Positions 61,001 to 63,636 of a stretch of DNA of 63,636 nt are shown piece by piece (position 1 is the first letter of the stretch; each line of letters opens with the position of its first letter). Position numbers and translations under genes: made by a program. The notes beneath the pieces were generated by a model, which saw nothing but the letters and a program-made list of their open reading frames with translations, was not told the DNA's origin and searched no databases. The stretch is taken from contig VGHK01000008.1 of assembly GCA_016868305.1 (NCBI GenBank), positions 1 through 63,636 of the forward strand, written 5' to 3'. This DNA is from Betaproteobacteria bacterium (GTDB taxonomy: Bacteria; Pseudomonadota; Gammaproteobacteria; Burkholderiales; Burkholderiaceae_A).

Positions 61001-63636
61001 CGCTTCCATTGGTATATGCCTCATAGCCGGAGATGTCACGGCCCGGGTTTCGGGTCCATTCACCAATTGGGCTTAACGTGTCCCCCGGCTTGCCATTGAT
61101 ACGAACGGTGGGGTTTGTGGCTCCACCCATATCACGCACATTCTGCAGATTAAGCGTAAGTTGATTCGTTGCTCCACTGCCCTCCATATCGATAATCTCG
61201 ATACCAAGGAGTCGCCCCGGTGCAGTGGCAAGATTGATGGCTCCGCCAGGTACGAGAAGTCGATCGACCCCAGCCCCGGCATTTATGGTTGCAAGGGGGT
61301 TATATCGGATTGTGTCGTTGCCCGATCCGCTAATGATCGTGTCGGTACCACCACCGCCGTCAATGGTGTTGTCACCATCCCCCGCTTCAATACGGTTGGC
61401 CTGAAGTGAGCCCACAATCGAGTCATTACCACTTCCGGTAATTATGTTTTCAATGTCTCTGAGTTGATCGGTCCCGGTTCCTCGGGGGGATGGGTCTATA
61501 ACAAACCCGTTCTGTGAGTCAGCAAGGCTCACCACCAGGTTCCCGGCTTCGCTGCTGTAGTCAGCCGTGTCCACTCCAGAACCGCCGATTAGGAGATCGT
61601 CACCAGGACCACCAATGAGGGTGTCGTCTCCCGCGCCCCCGTCAAGGGTGTCATTTCCGGCGCCGCCGGAAAGCACATTGGCTTGTGAATTACCGATTAG
61701 CTCATCGTTTCCTGCGCCCCCCAAGACGTTTTCAAAACCATTCAGTGAGTCTGTGCCTCCAAGCCCGTCATTCGCGATGCCTGTCGTCAAATTGACAGAG
61801 ACTGGCTGCGAAGCCGTATTCGTGCTGTAGTCGATTGTGTCGATTCCTGAACCGCCAAGCAGGCTGTCGTTTCCAGGGCCGCCAACAACCGTATCGTTTC
61901 CTCCACCTGCATCAACGGTATCGGCGCCATTTGAGCCCAAAATAGATTGCGCGAGACCATCTGATATCAAGGGCGTGTCGGGGGTGACGGTGACTGATCG
62001 AGCAACACTTACCCCACTCTGCACATACACGGTGTGGGCGTTTAGCGTATAGGGAGTGAAACCATTTTCAGTCGTACCTGCAATCCATGCTCCCTGCAAA
62101 AGAAGCTGGTCGTTGCCGTCACCTACAATAGAAACGGGTGAGGTCAACCCACCGGTACGCTCAAAAGCCTGTGCGGACAGCAGCAACTGCGTACCCGTTC
62201 CACCACCCATATCGAGTACGTCAATGCTCGAAAGGAGGGGCCCAGTCGACAAATCTGCTTTAGCGAACCTTGAAAAGTCGAGGGCGTCGGTTCCGGTGCC
62301 GCCATCGACTGTTAAATCATCTGGATCCCAGAAAATTCGATCGTTTCCAGCGCCAGCGTAAATCACGTCAGCGCCCTCGCCACCATCAATCACATCGTTA
62401 CCAGATCCACTACCGACGGAGTCAGTTCCACCAAAAACAAGATCATTTCCAGAACCACCCAAAAGAGTGTTGTCTCCGGTTCCGCCCTTCAAGGTATCGT
62501 CGCCAAAGCCTCCTTCTAGGTAATCGTTTCCAGAACCACCCTCGAGCGAGTCATGCCCATAACCACCCAGTAAGGTGTCACTGCCATTGCCCCCACTAAG
62601 CGTATCGTCACCAAAACCACCGTCGAGTACATCCAAACCATCGCCACCCACCAAAGAATCTGAGCCAATTCCGCCAATCAGCGTGTCATTGCCCGTGCCA
62701 CCAATCAGAGTGTCGTTACCCCCGCCACCCGAGATCTGCGAGGCTGTGTTACCTCCGACAATTGAGTCGTTACTGTCTACGCCGCGTAGCAAGTCCGTTG
62801 GCGCTCCAGCAGACTGTCCCGCTAAGACTTGCGCTCGCGAATCAACCTTTAGGGTGATCGTCTGCCCACCGACTATTGCCGTGTACACCTTATATTCCGA
62901 GCCATCACTGCGCTCAGTCGTGTTACTCAACGTCCAAACATTTGGGCCAGGGGAAGTTGGATCCGCAGAATCCTTGAGCACGAGCCTATCAGCCGCCTCA
63001 CCCTTAATCACCAGAACATTGTTCGTATCGGTTATCGCAGCTACCGTGGCTGCGTCCAATACCAAGGTATTGGCATACGAGCCCCTCAGGTCAATTGCCT
63101 CGATGCTTTTCACAACGCCTGACAGCATGTCGGTGAGGTCGGCGATTGCATCCCTCACAGCCAGCGTGTCGAAACCGGCACCACCATCGACACTTACATC
63201 CAGTGGATCGAACACCAAAATATCAGGGCCGGGGCCACCCAGCAATTGATCGCTTCCGGGGCCACCATCGAGCGTGTCCCCAGCACTGCCTGCCCTCAAG
63301 GTGTCGGCCAGTCCGTAGCCCTGCAATACGGTCGCGTAGTTGCCACCCTGAGTCGACTCACCAACCACCTGAACACTCGGACTGACCAACATGGTGGCAT
63401 TGCCATTTGTGTAGGCGTAGAGTCCGCCAGAGTCCGAGCCGGGTGACCGGGTCCAGTCGCCCGACGGGGTCAATGTATCGTTGGCATCACCCAAAACCGT
63501 GATAACAGGATTTACGAGCCCCGCCATCTCCCGAACATTTTCGGCACTAATCACAAGCCGATTGGGGCCTGCATCTTGTTGGAGACTTACAACCTCGATA
63601 CCCTCGACACGCCCCGTGGCAGTGGTCATATCAACC
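37038..63636 (-). CDS. Giant RTX/FG-GAP mosaic protein, type I secretion substrate (5' end beyond window)
   Basis: The frame is open for 8,863 codons and runs off the right edge; the ATG at 63629 is internal because in-frame codons (Val-Asp) precede it and the sequence there is mid-module. No stop interrupts it. It is Asp/Gly/Thr/Ala/Val-rich and acidic. I noticed no cysteine on reading. It is built from calcium-binding GGxGxDxLx arrays, about two dozen modules of roughly 90 residues between them, three FG-GAP clusters, Ig-like segments and a second small module. The C-terminus (NIHIVIQNTITVA) is the expected uncleaved hydrophobic type I secretion signal. ABC, HlyD and TolC genes follow directly. 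The likely role is a surface or released adhesin. Lytic domains were not seen. Confidence 0.93.
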   Translation of the reverse strand, partial: VDMTTATGRVEGIEVVSLQQDAGPNRLVISAENVREMAGLVNPVITVLGDANDTLTPSGDWTRSPGSDSGGLYAYTNGNATMLVSPSVQVVGESTQGGNYATVLQGYGLADTLRAGSAGDTLDGGPGSDQLLGGPGPDILVFDPLDVSVDGGAGFDTLAVRDAIADLTDMLSGVVKSIEAIDLRGSYANTLVLDAATVAAITDTNNVLVIKGEAADRLVLKDSADPTSPGPNVWTLSNTTERSDGSEYKVYTAIVGGQTITLKVDSRAQVLAGQSAGAPTDLLRGVDSNDSIVGGNTASQISGGGGNDTLIGGTGNDTLIGGIGSDSLVGGDGLDVLDGGFGDDTLSGGNGSDTLLGGYGHDSLEGGSGNDYLEGGFGDDTLKGGTGDNTLLGGSGNDLVFGGTDSVGSGSGNDVIDGGEGADVIYAGAGNDRIFWDPDDLTVDGGTGTDALDFSRFAKADLSTGPLLSSIDVLDMGGGTGTQLLLSAQAFERTGGLTSPVSIVGDGNDQLLLQGAWIAGTTENGFTPYTLNAHTVYVQSGVSVARSVTVTPDTPLISDGLAQSILGSNGADTVDAGGGNDTVVGGPGNDSLLGGSGIDTIDYSTNTASQPVSVNLTTGIANDGLGGTDSLNGFENVLGGAGNDELIGNSQANVLSGGAGNDTLDGGAGDDTLIGGPGDDLLIGGSGVDTADYSSEAGNLVVSLADSQNGFVIDPSPRGTGTDQLRDIENIITGSGNDSIVGSLQANRIEAGDGDNTIDGGGGTDTIISGSGNDTIRYNPLATINAGAGVDRLLVPGGAINLATAPGRLLGIEIIDMEGSGATNQLTLNLQNVRDMGGATNPTVRINGKPGDTLSPIGEWTRNPGRDISGYEAYTNGSATLLVDPDVAVVGITANGTNTSGLLQGYGLSDTLQAGSTGDTLDGGPGSDSLIGGVGNDTFVFDALDARISGGAGFDTLSVRDATADLTSVGSGVMSSIEAIDLRGFDSNSLLLDPFVVFQITDAPAHTLRINGDAQDNLVLKQRSGWTTFEAQGTPTLIGGVAYQTYRAVEVATNAEVFIQLESRVNVLNNVAGSVSAETIDRSNSSANEFIDAGAGNDSVLGGAGNDLLRGGPGDDTLNGGLGTNTVDYGNTNSGVIVNLGTTTVQGSIGGNPVTVVGGSAQGDATTVGTDTLLNIANAVGGLGSDLLIGSSAANQLVGGEGNDTIDGGAGNDTLLGGAGQDLLIGGLGNDSLDGGHGDDTLEGGDGNDTLSGGPGADQLLGGDGDDSLNGGDGEDTLDGGSGHDTLEGGLGPDVILGGAGNDFVVYDPDDTLIDGGADVDTVSLSHLPEVDLRSGPQLLNVEVLSLLGGGSNTLVLSRETFERVDGTNQPIGIQGPIVVQGDELDTLVLSGAWQKNSTPDADGRIEYTLVATDGGTHTIKVDPDVQIVRLIGGTQGDDLLAGTGAGDLMSGGEGDDTINAGGGNDTVIAGPGDDRFDGGDGIDTIDFSRASTNLSIDLGGRPDRAIGFSEDASTGPASQGNDVLLNFENVLGGSGNDTIRGSSDWNLIEGGAGNDSLLGEAGNDTLLGGSGDDYLSGGADNDVLIGGTGNDTLDGGSGVDLADYSAATGNLVANLSDGGTVVDANPNGLGIDVLYGIENLVAGSGNDLVVGSAANNSIEGGAGNDTIVGGAGNDTLRGGAGYDFLDYSDNASNQGVVVDLSSNQASDGLGGLDSVYEFEAVLGGGGSDRITGDSGDNLLVGGAGGDTLDGGDGDDILDGGVDNDVLLGGAGNDILLGGEGNDLLRGGAGNDILDGGSGINTADFSDATTPVTLTLSNGGGTATSSSTGIDTLSGIRHIIGGSGADSITGDAEDNIISGGAGADSLNGGAGNDTIRGGAGNDNDTLAGGDGIDTLDYSEVSGPLIINLSNQSITGTLAGNPVTVAAGSAQGAGTDALSGFENVIGSGGADLIVGGAEDNLIDGGAGADTIDGGSGNDRILFDANDAKVMGGTGTKDTLVLSSSAGFVDFTLMQDDPFAGFEAIDLTASGVQSVKLAEADVYALTRGTTNIQFATLSNGQSLTLGGYTVTATADMTAAQVAEAFQNRTLTGYATGPAVNGVLTVSTLSAAERIVNLELTGNTGHQVTVRNGTSTDPETVTIHFVAMADGETLTIGDLSYTAVGPVTADTVAAAFAAGGLAGDMTGFSRGSVVSGNAVTFTSLAGSGDVTNLTVVPGAGAKASIRSISEASALILQGAAEDGVRLVGGWQQLDNNGQALQANASPKVQTIDGVNYTVWHSTSYTPQPTAANPNPTPVPLTVYVPTVITPGLLITSGEGADTQVGTAGDDEYRGNGGDDSFNAGAGNDFVDGGTGNDTLIAGAGNDTVLGGVGNDVIYGGNDSEGAGSGDDSIDAGDGNDLVYAGDGNDTVIAGSGADTVFAGAGSDFVDGGDGADYMDGGSGNDTILGGAGNDTLAGGDGNDSIEGGIGNDLFIGGAGDDTMDGGTGIDTLDYSAVTAASPLTINLGQGTASSLHTGQDTLRFIENVTGGAGNDTIIGSDLANTIIGGAGADSIMAGGGNDWILFDRDDVRIDGGTGNDVLAIRDSGTVNFSDIPVGRISGIEEIDLIGFGNQTVLLNAQQVFDLSDTSDTLKVHGQLGDVVALAGNWVADGTEPVTYGGGAAVRYNKYTYTADDGTVATVLLAPDIQLTISFIGTAGNDQRIFNASDIAVDGAGGEGDALVFSPSAANLILDVVDSTNRPAIQNMEIFDIRGGGNNYLVVDPASLGALSSTSDTLVVEADAGDTVFLEGVWSAPTTVGDYKVFTSTVDATTVTLRVRAAATIQSIDTATGDFTGNADFQFLRGSTGNDTLAGGVGVDIIKAGAGNDVVLFDAADLLIDGGAGYDRLRLSAGLTDLSAASADRIRGFEEIDLGAGIGTVVLGSSAVAAIGSNRTLRITGDTEDTARLVGPWVQGIPVTEVSPATQATVTYTPFTLNNTTVLVQAGVAVTYLGTDAKDYLVSGEGSQRLEGGRGSDTLNGGPGSDTLVGGPGEDVFIYDPADHTYLGGSTADDPDDTETDTVRVTGAGVNIDLTAVGGPVLSGIEKWDIRGTGDNRLTVGADQVRDMSGSTDTLIVEGNAGDAVLLAGTGWMSRGSEQVLGITYNRFTNFASDGTPVTVLLALEVSKVDQIVGDGNQLSITGGRGAEVIVGHSSNAAETIDGGGGADIINAGGGNDTIVYDSADYSVSGGDGVDTLRVRGSGTLLDLTDPGRPAAEARRPDLSSIEVIDLANSQNDLIVISPAALYAMGNAGHTLTLALDSGDAVFLEGTWSLSAPVNGQVTRTISYIPPGSSTPVELNLVLPENHPVYAVTRGTDNSDSLTGSANSDVIKSGGGSDTILGGAGADVIEAGDGDDVVTYDADDWHAFGGLGNDTLIITTGLVDPNDQDSTPIANLIPVAGSKLKGFEVIDLSASGTHAVRIDDNVVLNMSDTGRLMVKGTADDILHLYGGWAYFGLESDASGATFKVLQKGDAFVSVSDTVRLKITNELGGSVTVFGPGPDVVSVPDFAGAMTGDGDDVITVTSMSFAAIDAGRGTDTLRLNFAGDVNTSLLPPTGLTNIEILDLTTNASANKLILTPEKLVAMTDGNNLLIVKGTAVDSLLLYGDWVRQEPVVHNGVSYSQVVGGNGAKLYYSPVIPNANVVIDNPPTPEMSTFSIAYNDGAYLVSKGIDQYVGWKVDNAGDVNKDGIDDIIINAAGSAYLVFGSEDLAGQIELNTIASKGIRITGIDSTSFASLNSNPWRVSDPYYEDYYATYESGLTGIGDINGDGFADMAVNTGANQVKVIFGKSTWENFNLSSITQASGQGFVINTSELANSSSYYPNGASLISNLTIKGVGDVNNDGYQDFAIGNPFAGPYGKVALIFGSSNGLDFSLSDSMGSRGVMFISDANNRTNIGADIAAIGDINSDGFADFAIGGPSINGITINGVTDYSGASHIVFGKSSGWAQKTTVVYHDNDSFGPRIESSTPSDNATGTGVATNITINFDEVILRGVAQPAQAYVLLYRADGPLIEKFDVVTGLGSLGGTLEIIDKQLVVNPFRSLASSTSYYINIDSTALVDKAGNFFAGIQNSSTLNFTTAVASGAPDAVAPAFASSTPFVFTVSPYDPDIYNGWVDQYPNTATYTVPAGHLNSGYVYTNYINNSDLGRVPTAPTQSLSSTFNLTVNITESVKPYGAIHLQRLTASTQEQATVTFKAMAANETVTLAGVTFKAPGGGVSAEAVAAAFAGLVPGQTYQYTSGNFSGSLSGYTVSAGSVAGTAVFTSTQSFGGNVTNLSDTAATGGDNSTKLAVDISVVEKTYASTETFNLQTGVSDKGGTVTTPSNQVTDASSYILKLGATFQQNSEYRIMLDGVQDLAGNLAGGTDSNGNFVPDARTFVTTSDTVGPDLRAWNVQNGITDRPLQAGASFYDGDTNVSVTNDIVFMSPETLKFGATGFIDLQAKGTNALGTGILARFDVSSAAVVNGVGVIQGQRWDSTTSAFVASNATLYLDNRTIRIDPESPLVYGTAYEILLRTASNAAYSNSTAPLTDLSGNAVVNLTVPNSSLDFTTWGGLVTVPGGNAVDNVSTVGQTDNLVLTFSEDVVAGDVGTRFRVYLRDAGVGVLVETFTKTAQGYDSTYGGTVEFVGNRLVLNPGNPLERAADYFISVDTKAIKGAETGTYFSVANMTGANSPFRFTTEAAAQIDPGFQITRTTQSPYNVTQGALAGLQVEAAGDVDGDGIMDYIFGSPNDVAGVPGGSSVGKGVFHLVFGAAGDWPALTTLDDLRSQGRVVTLYGTTMNPLVRASEFGDLNQDGYNDLLLLAGGQNPIIDDNTASDTADKESGAVFVVYGKDRAQWQQYMSADNLGEDGLIITGGLPQDRFGFSTAAGDFNRDGFVDILAGMPTNQRDGYNSGEGFVINGGDFSDSLIQTGTSGNDLLIGDFNANRLAGGAGNDTIHSLGGADIIRGGSGNDVLSISKLDFILIDGGTGVDTLEFRGNGINLDMTGFAGSKLRSFEVIDLTGDGANHLTINYREVVYLLERQMTTAYDTHTELVIKGSAQSSMTLEGPWAEMERVTDNNNVTWIRYGLEGIYVKVQSTVQVEVQSWVIPYQGATIDFAQSTTGTKINLSNVSVAGAGSDTLQAATAIDVTGSSNAITNVEAVQTGAGADSIVGGSVAEAFWAGSGNDTLLAGAGNDTIYAGGGNDSILGEAGADLIFGDSGDDTVYGGAGNDTVLGGDGNDRLFGGADSTGAGSGNDVLDGGAGNDSLDGGDGDDTLLGGLGNDTLLGGAGRDWLDGGSGSDVVNGGDGDDVIVYDSSDTIDGGSGADTLIFKDQVRTLTNSTAVTNIEVLDLRGHGAQWLRIDAATLDSMTTSPTVPLTIHGDPGDTLLLGGSLVWKNSGNVVQDGITYQAVQVYTDTTLNATLLISERITLVAADSSDTAASQYTGGTASAYSTQNYVPETVLGNGGNDHLFQSLGAETLNGGDGIDTADYAAHTGNVYVNLSASSMTVGQVTVAGGKVIDGLLGEGTLESIENIQTGSGNDVVLSDGAQARFIATHAGADSITAGEGNDTIDAGVGDDTVRAGAGDDLIEGGLGNDSLLGEAGNDTLIAGAGNDTYNGGDGNDTLDYSQQTESIVVNLSGETQQGVASGTASDGQGGTDTIQEIEVIRGGAGDDFIWGQAQRATLRIDGHLFVANQPVVTNLTTSSTVVVVAQGTVSTPASITVDGVAFTAVGNYVSTFSGTSVRSHIQNAASLGAAMTLDGGAGSDVLVAGSGATHFVFDAGDVSIVGGIGKDTLLINDPSVDFRNTWQMPAISGMQVLRMDAESPQSITLDKAAVYRMAGTDRTLTIEGGEADTVSLNADLGIADTVSNVGYKTYTATHEGVSVTVKVATNIGTQEASSLLLKGSESDNTLTGSGTTAEALWGYAGNDTLQGGDGNDTLYGGSGNDSLTGGTGNDSLIGGAGNDTLVGGSENDTLLGGEGDDTLVWDVAGVNNNLHNSNVSVPTGAYAIQGDASIDGGAGYDTLLMGTSGRDFTLPNATNGITNIELIDLRSRNANTVVLDRAAVQAMTDGRNVLHIDGDFGDRLVINDWANWTYQGQSQLNGHSAKIYSATAIQGSVPVTVHISDRLQFTDTTLNNAQTNLQLGTLSTSALTSALANAGTAAQPIGFSLAAAPTFTRTALSSDNTDNLLVLNSATIGTVNGLAGTDTLSVQLRALDLTVAEKPTLLNIERIDLGANTLGVGNSLTLSAQEVKNLLPSGTTHLFVLGDYGDTVNLSTGVWLRTTRVDSGVTYNEFYQNVGSDRYSVLVDTKVTVALVSGASFGRQHDDNHLANSLTGSSGDDWLRGNDGNDTLNGAGGMDTADYSYTSSNITAHLGLGEQQRITFTGTPAVGTITVAGVPVTFNTAASNLTVFATAVKTALDAHSSFATATGRLVEQSGSTLTVTFNRLEGNVQLLSVLSGTTNVTGQVAELDLELGERQQFIFSGVPAGGTITFGGVAVAVDGATPPTLTELVQQIATALLADPAFGNGSGRSVSVVGTQITIGFNRSEGNVPDIVFTTDTTNVTHQMTVVSESVTKGRVLVGLGDLDALLDVEYMVAGGGADYIVGSEANNNLSGAGGNDYIDGSAGDDTLLGGDGADTLLGGAGNDLLYFDTSDVSVDGGTGTDTLAIGNTFVDFTVSAGRPVVSNIEVLDLKLAGGGTGNTILLNSTAVSELTSGGNTLTIEGQLGDSVLLTDRAQWSVSVNPPTGYVVLTQNSLTVKIHESISINLVRGTGDNAALGGSGADLVLDYSHMSRGVGVNLSATGQVYDGSSVANNAAVRDESAGNKTDTFNTPAWIKTGGGNDVIWGGSAPNRFDLGGGNDWVIGSAGNDTIIGGAGFDTVDNAHLSAALNIDLLKGEASSTDIGTDWLQGVEQIGAGTGNDVVIGDEQANGLWGRAGDDSLVGGAGADSLYGEGGSDTLIGGTGDDLLVGDALDPSNGGAADKIDGGDGNDVIYGGEGHDQLWGGGGDDLIVGSGIRLIWNDYYNWELADNDTIDGGVGNDTLFGGDGNDVISGGDGNDYIGAFRGWFTFRGHGSDRTYLDEIGDDTLMGGAGEDIIVGGYGNDALYGGDGNDVLGVDDVTHANQPWFNQGSDTFIGGLGNDIIYGGNYNNADRDVLDYSQSTQSVVVNLSDVALSLTGTALTTPTGPSTVGVNQALDGLGGIDTHYGIEDVVGGSHNDILVGSSGTNLLRGGAGNDTIWGGEGVDTLEGGDGDDVFFLDLGDASVDGGEGTDTVYTRYVNTDLTQAGIVALRNIEVIDLSANAANVGNTLVLNATVVSTITTTVSGLNTLRIKGEVGDSVLFADSGWTQGASSLTGHRKFTNGSAVVEVEFAVSTDVLRGNQSGNDTLTGGQNGGQSADTAELMDSGSTSTRTMLDYADQIRAVRVNLSADRYNGVASNTAVNSLGYVDTLTGVEWVKTGAGDDWLIGSAANNRLEGGLGNDWLRGGAGNDTLWGGLGVDTADYSDADQGVTIVLRGDGIAQAGTAISAGSTGSDDLYSIENILGSSHADHITGDTAANWIDGGAGSDTILSGDGDDTVVFDATDASVDGGAGTDTLMVRDEVVDLATFTAGGKFKNFEVIDMRGSLGTRLVLTPDALNALAVTTLTVHADAQDTIDLVGAWTLGSVSTINGKLYQSYTAVSGTNVTLTVSVEAAVRWVGTANNDTILGSANPDLIMGGAGDDSLSGAAGNDTLLGGAGNDTLNGGDGFDTADYREATAAITLGSGTVQGEGTDTLQGIERVLGSQWGDSMTGGEGADVFEGQAGNDTLDGGAGDDVLLGQAGDDRLVGGLGNDDLDGGDGNDTLDGGQGGDVLRGGSGDDVLVFDTNDSLIDGGLGLDTLRVADASVDFTQGGIPKIQGMEQLDLRSASTGVTSNTTVTFDLSSVRAMSGESNQFMILGDSGDKVMLKDFAQWTTSTLGSDTVYAQGGVLLRVAAGVAVEAVPIPGAGQTLIGNNANNTLAGGNNNDTLQPLGGSDSLNGGAGTDTVIFTPQLRIDTISLASGLSFGSQNNSYLVAVGDVNNDGLMDFAMRTVNTVSTSVAYVRRYDTYSSSGGYSYWNSSVADLQQQTYYSGHVYLVYGSVNGIGGLDISTSNGVSGTDNGYIALTSTASAGEGFGNGLGALGDFDGDGRSDFLVTASGSDSMGYRIGDRTQNTVSSDWWTSSNEGRIYLFNGGNDILINRESGLVNETTLSASGTGATGQANALPTGTPTSAYWNSVNGSTYTPQNHWEVPGVDTTYTYTTSATTADAVYKGTAGANFGNGWAPVSLGDLNADGFDDFMTGSSGQVYFGRAQTASGFNLAAADFASSRTLGTVGRIAALGDVDGDGYQDFMVSRTDTTVNAVNFIVYGASNATSWDAPSTWASGAAAGNTPALNKIVPESAFTINGSYSALGDINGDGFDDILISANGPSNDPNDFNAKDNGGLYVVFGQAGRWNNGDIDLAGLAAAQKGFRITGAVDFDDAGEYSWTGVGDMNGDGIEDFILQAPGDDEADNAGTTSLGSSYLIFGRERGWQDISLLEMQDYGIQLLRTDNGYWTKLGDIDGDGFDDVALTQSTSMKVFYGGDYLTSGSNMAVQVVKVSEGEMLTANAAKTNANPTGADRLIGNVGNDTLVGDGGKDVLIGGAGNDLIKVAFEAPITDLSHADYSAADAADGVRDSSIFFKIDGGTGVDTVEFTSAMGTGSTFFNLSGLRKGAIENVEIFDLGAGDQSISLNHFDVLSMTGSTNTAIDDPTYQKGNTLVIKSSAGSDKVDLDLRPGAWRDTLVDVSVEGQSGFSVYQYGSNNIHIVIQNTITVA
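37040..37440 (-). repeat. Last inter-RTX module and C-terminal secretion signal
   Basis: The final 130 residues form one more roughly 90-residue module (IENVEIFDLGAGDQSISLNH, GNTLVIKSSAGSDKVDLDLR) that ends the protein at NTITVA. The very end is hydrophobic with small hydroxylated residues and follows a more polar stretch, as in many type I secretion signals. The module and the signal thus overlap. Confidence 0.65.
37740..39450 (-). repeat. FG-GAP repeats, cluster C (C-terminal)
   Basis: This is the largest cluster. Motifs include GDVNNDGLMDFAMR, LGDFDGDGRSDFLVTASGSD, LGDLNADGFDDFMTGSSGQV, LGDVDGDGYQDFMVSRTD, LGDINGDGFDDILISANGPS, VGDMNGDGIEDFILQAPGDD and LGDIDGDGFDDVALTQSTSM. Seven loops suggest one complete seven-bladed propeller close to the secretion end. 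Confidence 0.88.
39920..40450 (-). repeat. RTX array near the C-terminus
   Basis: It contains GSANPDLIMGGAGDDSLSG, GGAGNDTLNGGDGFDTADYR, GQAGNDTLDGGAGDDVLLGQ and GGSGDDVLVFDTNDSLIDGG, with a DYR-type joint. It leads into the penultimate group of modules before the last FG-GAP cluster. Confidence 0.88.
41800..43060 (-). repeat. RTX arrays with DYS-type joints
   Basis: Arrays such as GRAGDDSLVGGAGADSLYGEG, GGVGNDTLFGGDGNDVISGG and GGLGNDIIYGGNYNNADRD are separated by VDNAHLS and LDYSQSTQSVVVNLSDVA joints. One atypical aromatic insert (YIGAFRGWFTFRGHGSDRTY) sits in the middle of the array and could mark a ligand or partner contact. Confidence 0.85.
43820..44440 (-). repeat. Two further copies of the second beta-module
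   Basis: The two units begin with QRITFTGTPAVGTITVAGVP and RQQFIFSGVPAGGTITFGGV, and each ends in a TVTFNRLEGNV/TIGFNRSEGNV strand followed by TNVT. They are more like each other than like the copies at 57.0-57.5 kb, which suggests local tandem duplication. Confidence 0.7.
47580..48080 (-). repeat. RTX array after the second FG-GAP cluster
   Basis: The stretch includes AGSGNDTLLAGAGNDTIYAGG, the insertion FGGADSTGAGSGNDV and GGDGDDVIVYDSSDTIDGGSG. Its insertion and array layout repeat those at 62320-62790 and 55880-56690, showing a shared array type. Confidence 0.88.
48790..49480 (-). repeat. FG-GAP repeats, cluster B
   Basis: The calcium-loop motifs are GDVDGDGIMDYIFGSPND, FGDLNQDGYNDLLLLAGGQN and GDFNRDGFVDILAGMPTNQR, with HLVFG and FVVYG strands. 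It follows the Ig-like segments and precedes the RTX array near 48700. Confidence 0.85.
49500..51690 (-). repeat. Ig-like (Big_5-type) segments between FG-GAP clusters
   Basis: This stretch has no RTX motifs. It holds beta-sandwich-like units such as IESSTPSDNATGTGVATNIT with LVVNPFRSLASSTSYYINID, and the related later pair VDNVSTVGQTDNLVLTFSED with LVLNPGNPLERAADYFISVD. The pattern (functional onset FxExV, then NPxxxLxxxTxYxIxxD, then DxAGN) matches bacterial Ig-like domains such as Big_5/SbsA-Ig. About three to four units are visible. Confidence 0.75.
51690..52590 (-). repeat. FG-GAP (integrin alpha-type) repeats, cluster A
   Basis: Motifs with the calcium loop DxNxDGxxD recur: GDVNKDGIDDIIINAAGSAY, GDINGDGFADMAVNTGANQV, GDVNNDGYQDFAIGNPFAGP and GDINSDGFADFAIGGPSING, each followed by a V-x-FG or I-x-FG strand. 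They form part of a beta-propeller as in integrin alpha chains and several bacterial surface proteins, and bind calcium. Confidence 0.85.
55880..56690 (-). repeat. Long RTX calcium-binding array
   Basis: About 270 residues made almost wholly of RTX nonapeptides start at TSGEGADTQVGTAGDDEYRG and include GGNDSEGAGSGDDSIDAGDG, an insertion also seen in other arrays (GGTDSVGSGSGNDV and GGADSTGAGSGNDV). It ends in LFDRDDVRIDGGTGNDVL before the next module. Confidence 0.9.
57000..57510 (-). repeat. Two copies of a second small beta-module
   Basis: Two units of about 80 residues share a pattern: FxxxxxGxxLTIG/LGGY-T, then AAxVAxAFxxxxLxG and a strand ending in V.NL. Examples are ATLSNGQSLTLGGYTVTAT and VAMADGETLTIGDLSYTAVG. 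A related copy lies near 50690-50960 (KAMAANETVTLAGVTFKAPG), and two longer relatives lie near 43820-44440. No named family is recognised. Confidence 0.7.
57670..59340 (-). repeat. Extended RTX array region
   Basis: Several RTX arrays follow one another, interrupted by short DYS-type segments (IDFSRAS, ADYSAATG, LDYSDNAS, ADFSDAT, LDYSEVSG). In these segments one strand pair and a VNL/VVDL-like strand recur before the next GGAGNDxI array. They look like half-modules specialised for joining beta-rolls. Confidence 0.85.
59340..61290 (-). repeat. Second copy of the super-repeat
   Basis: Modules starting GRLLGIEIIDMEG, VGSGVMSSIEAIDLRG and SGPQLLNVEVLSLLGG follow the same order as the first copy, separated by RTX arrays around 60800-60920, 60260-60380 and 59690-60110. 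Later modules are more divergent and do not keep this order clearly. Confidence 0.65.
61290..63636 (-). repeat. First copy of a super-repeat in the giant gene
   Basis: The visible N-terminal part (modules starting GRVEGIEVVSL, DMLSGVVKSIEAIDLRG and TGPLLSSIDVLDMGG, with intervening RTX arrays) is mirrored by the next 2.4-2.6 kb. Shared landmarks include VREM/VRDM, GDWTRSPG/GEWTRNPG, YTNGNATMLV/YTNGSATLLV and LQGYGLADTL/LQGYGLSDTL in the same order. This shows duplication of a block of about 800 residues, with its boundary cut by the window edge. Confidence 0.7.
62320..62790 (-). repeat. RTX calcium-binding array
   Basis: A dense run of nonapeptides of the form GGxGxDxLx (for example GGTGNDTLIGG, GGFGDDTLSGG, GGYGHDSLEGG) lies here. 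Such repeats fold into a parallel beta-roll on binding calcium outside the cell. The run ends in AGNDRIFWDPDDLTVDGG, the typical transition into an intervening module. Confidence 0.9.

Noticed and set aside
63627-63629. ATG at the right edge as the start of the giant protein
   Set aside because: In-frame Val-Asp codons precede it and the following residues match the middle of a module found again near 61.2 kb, so the gene continues beyond the window.
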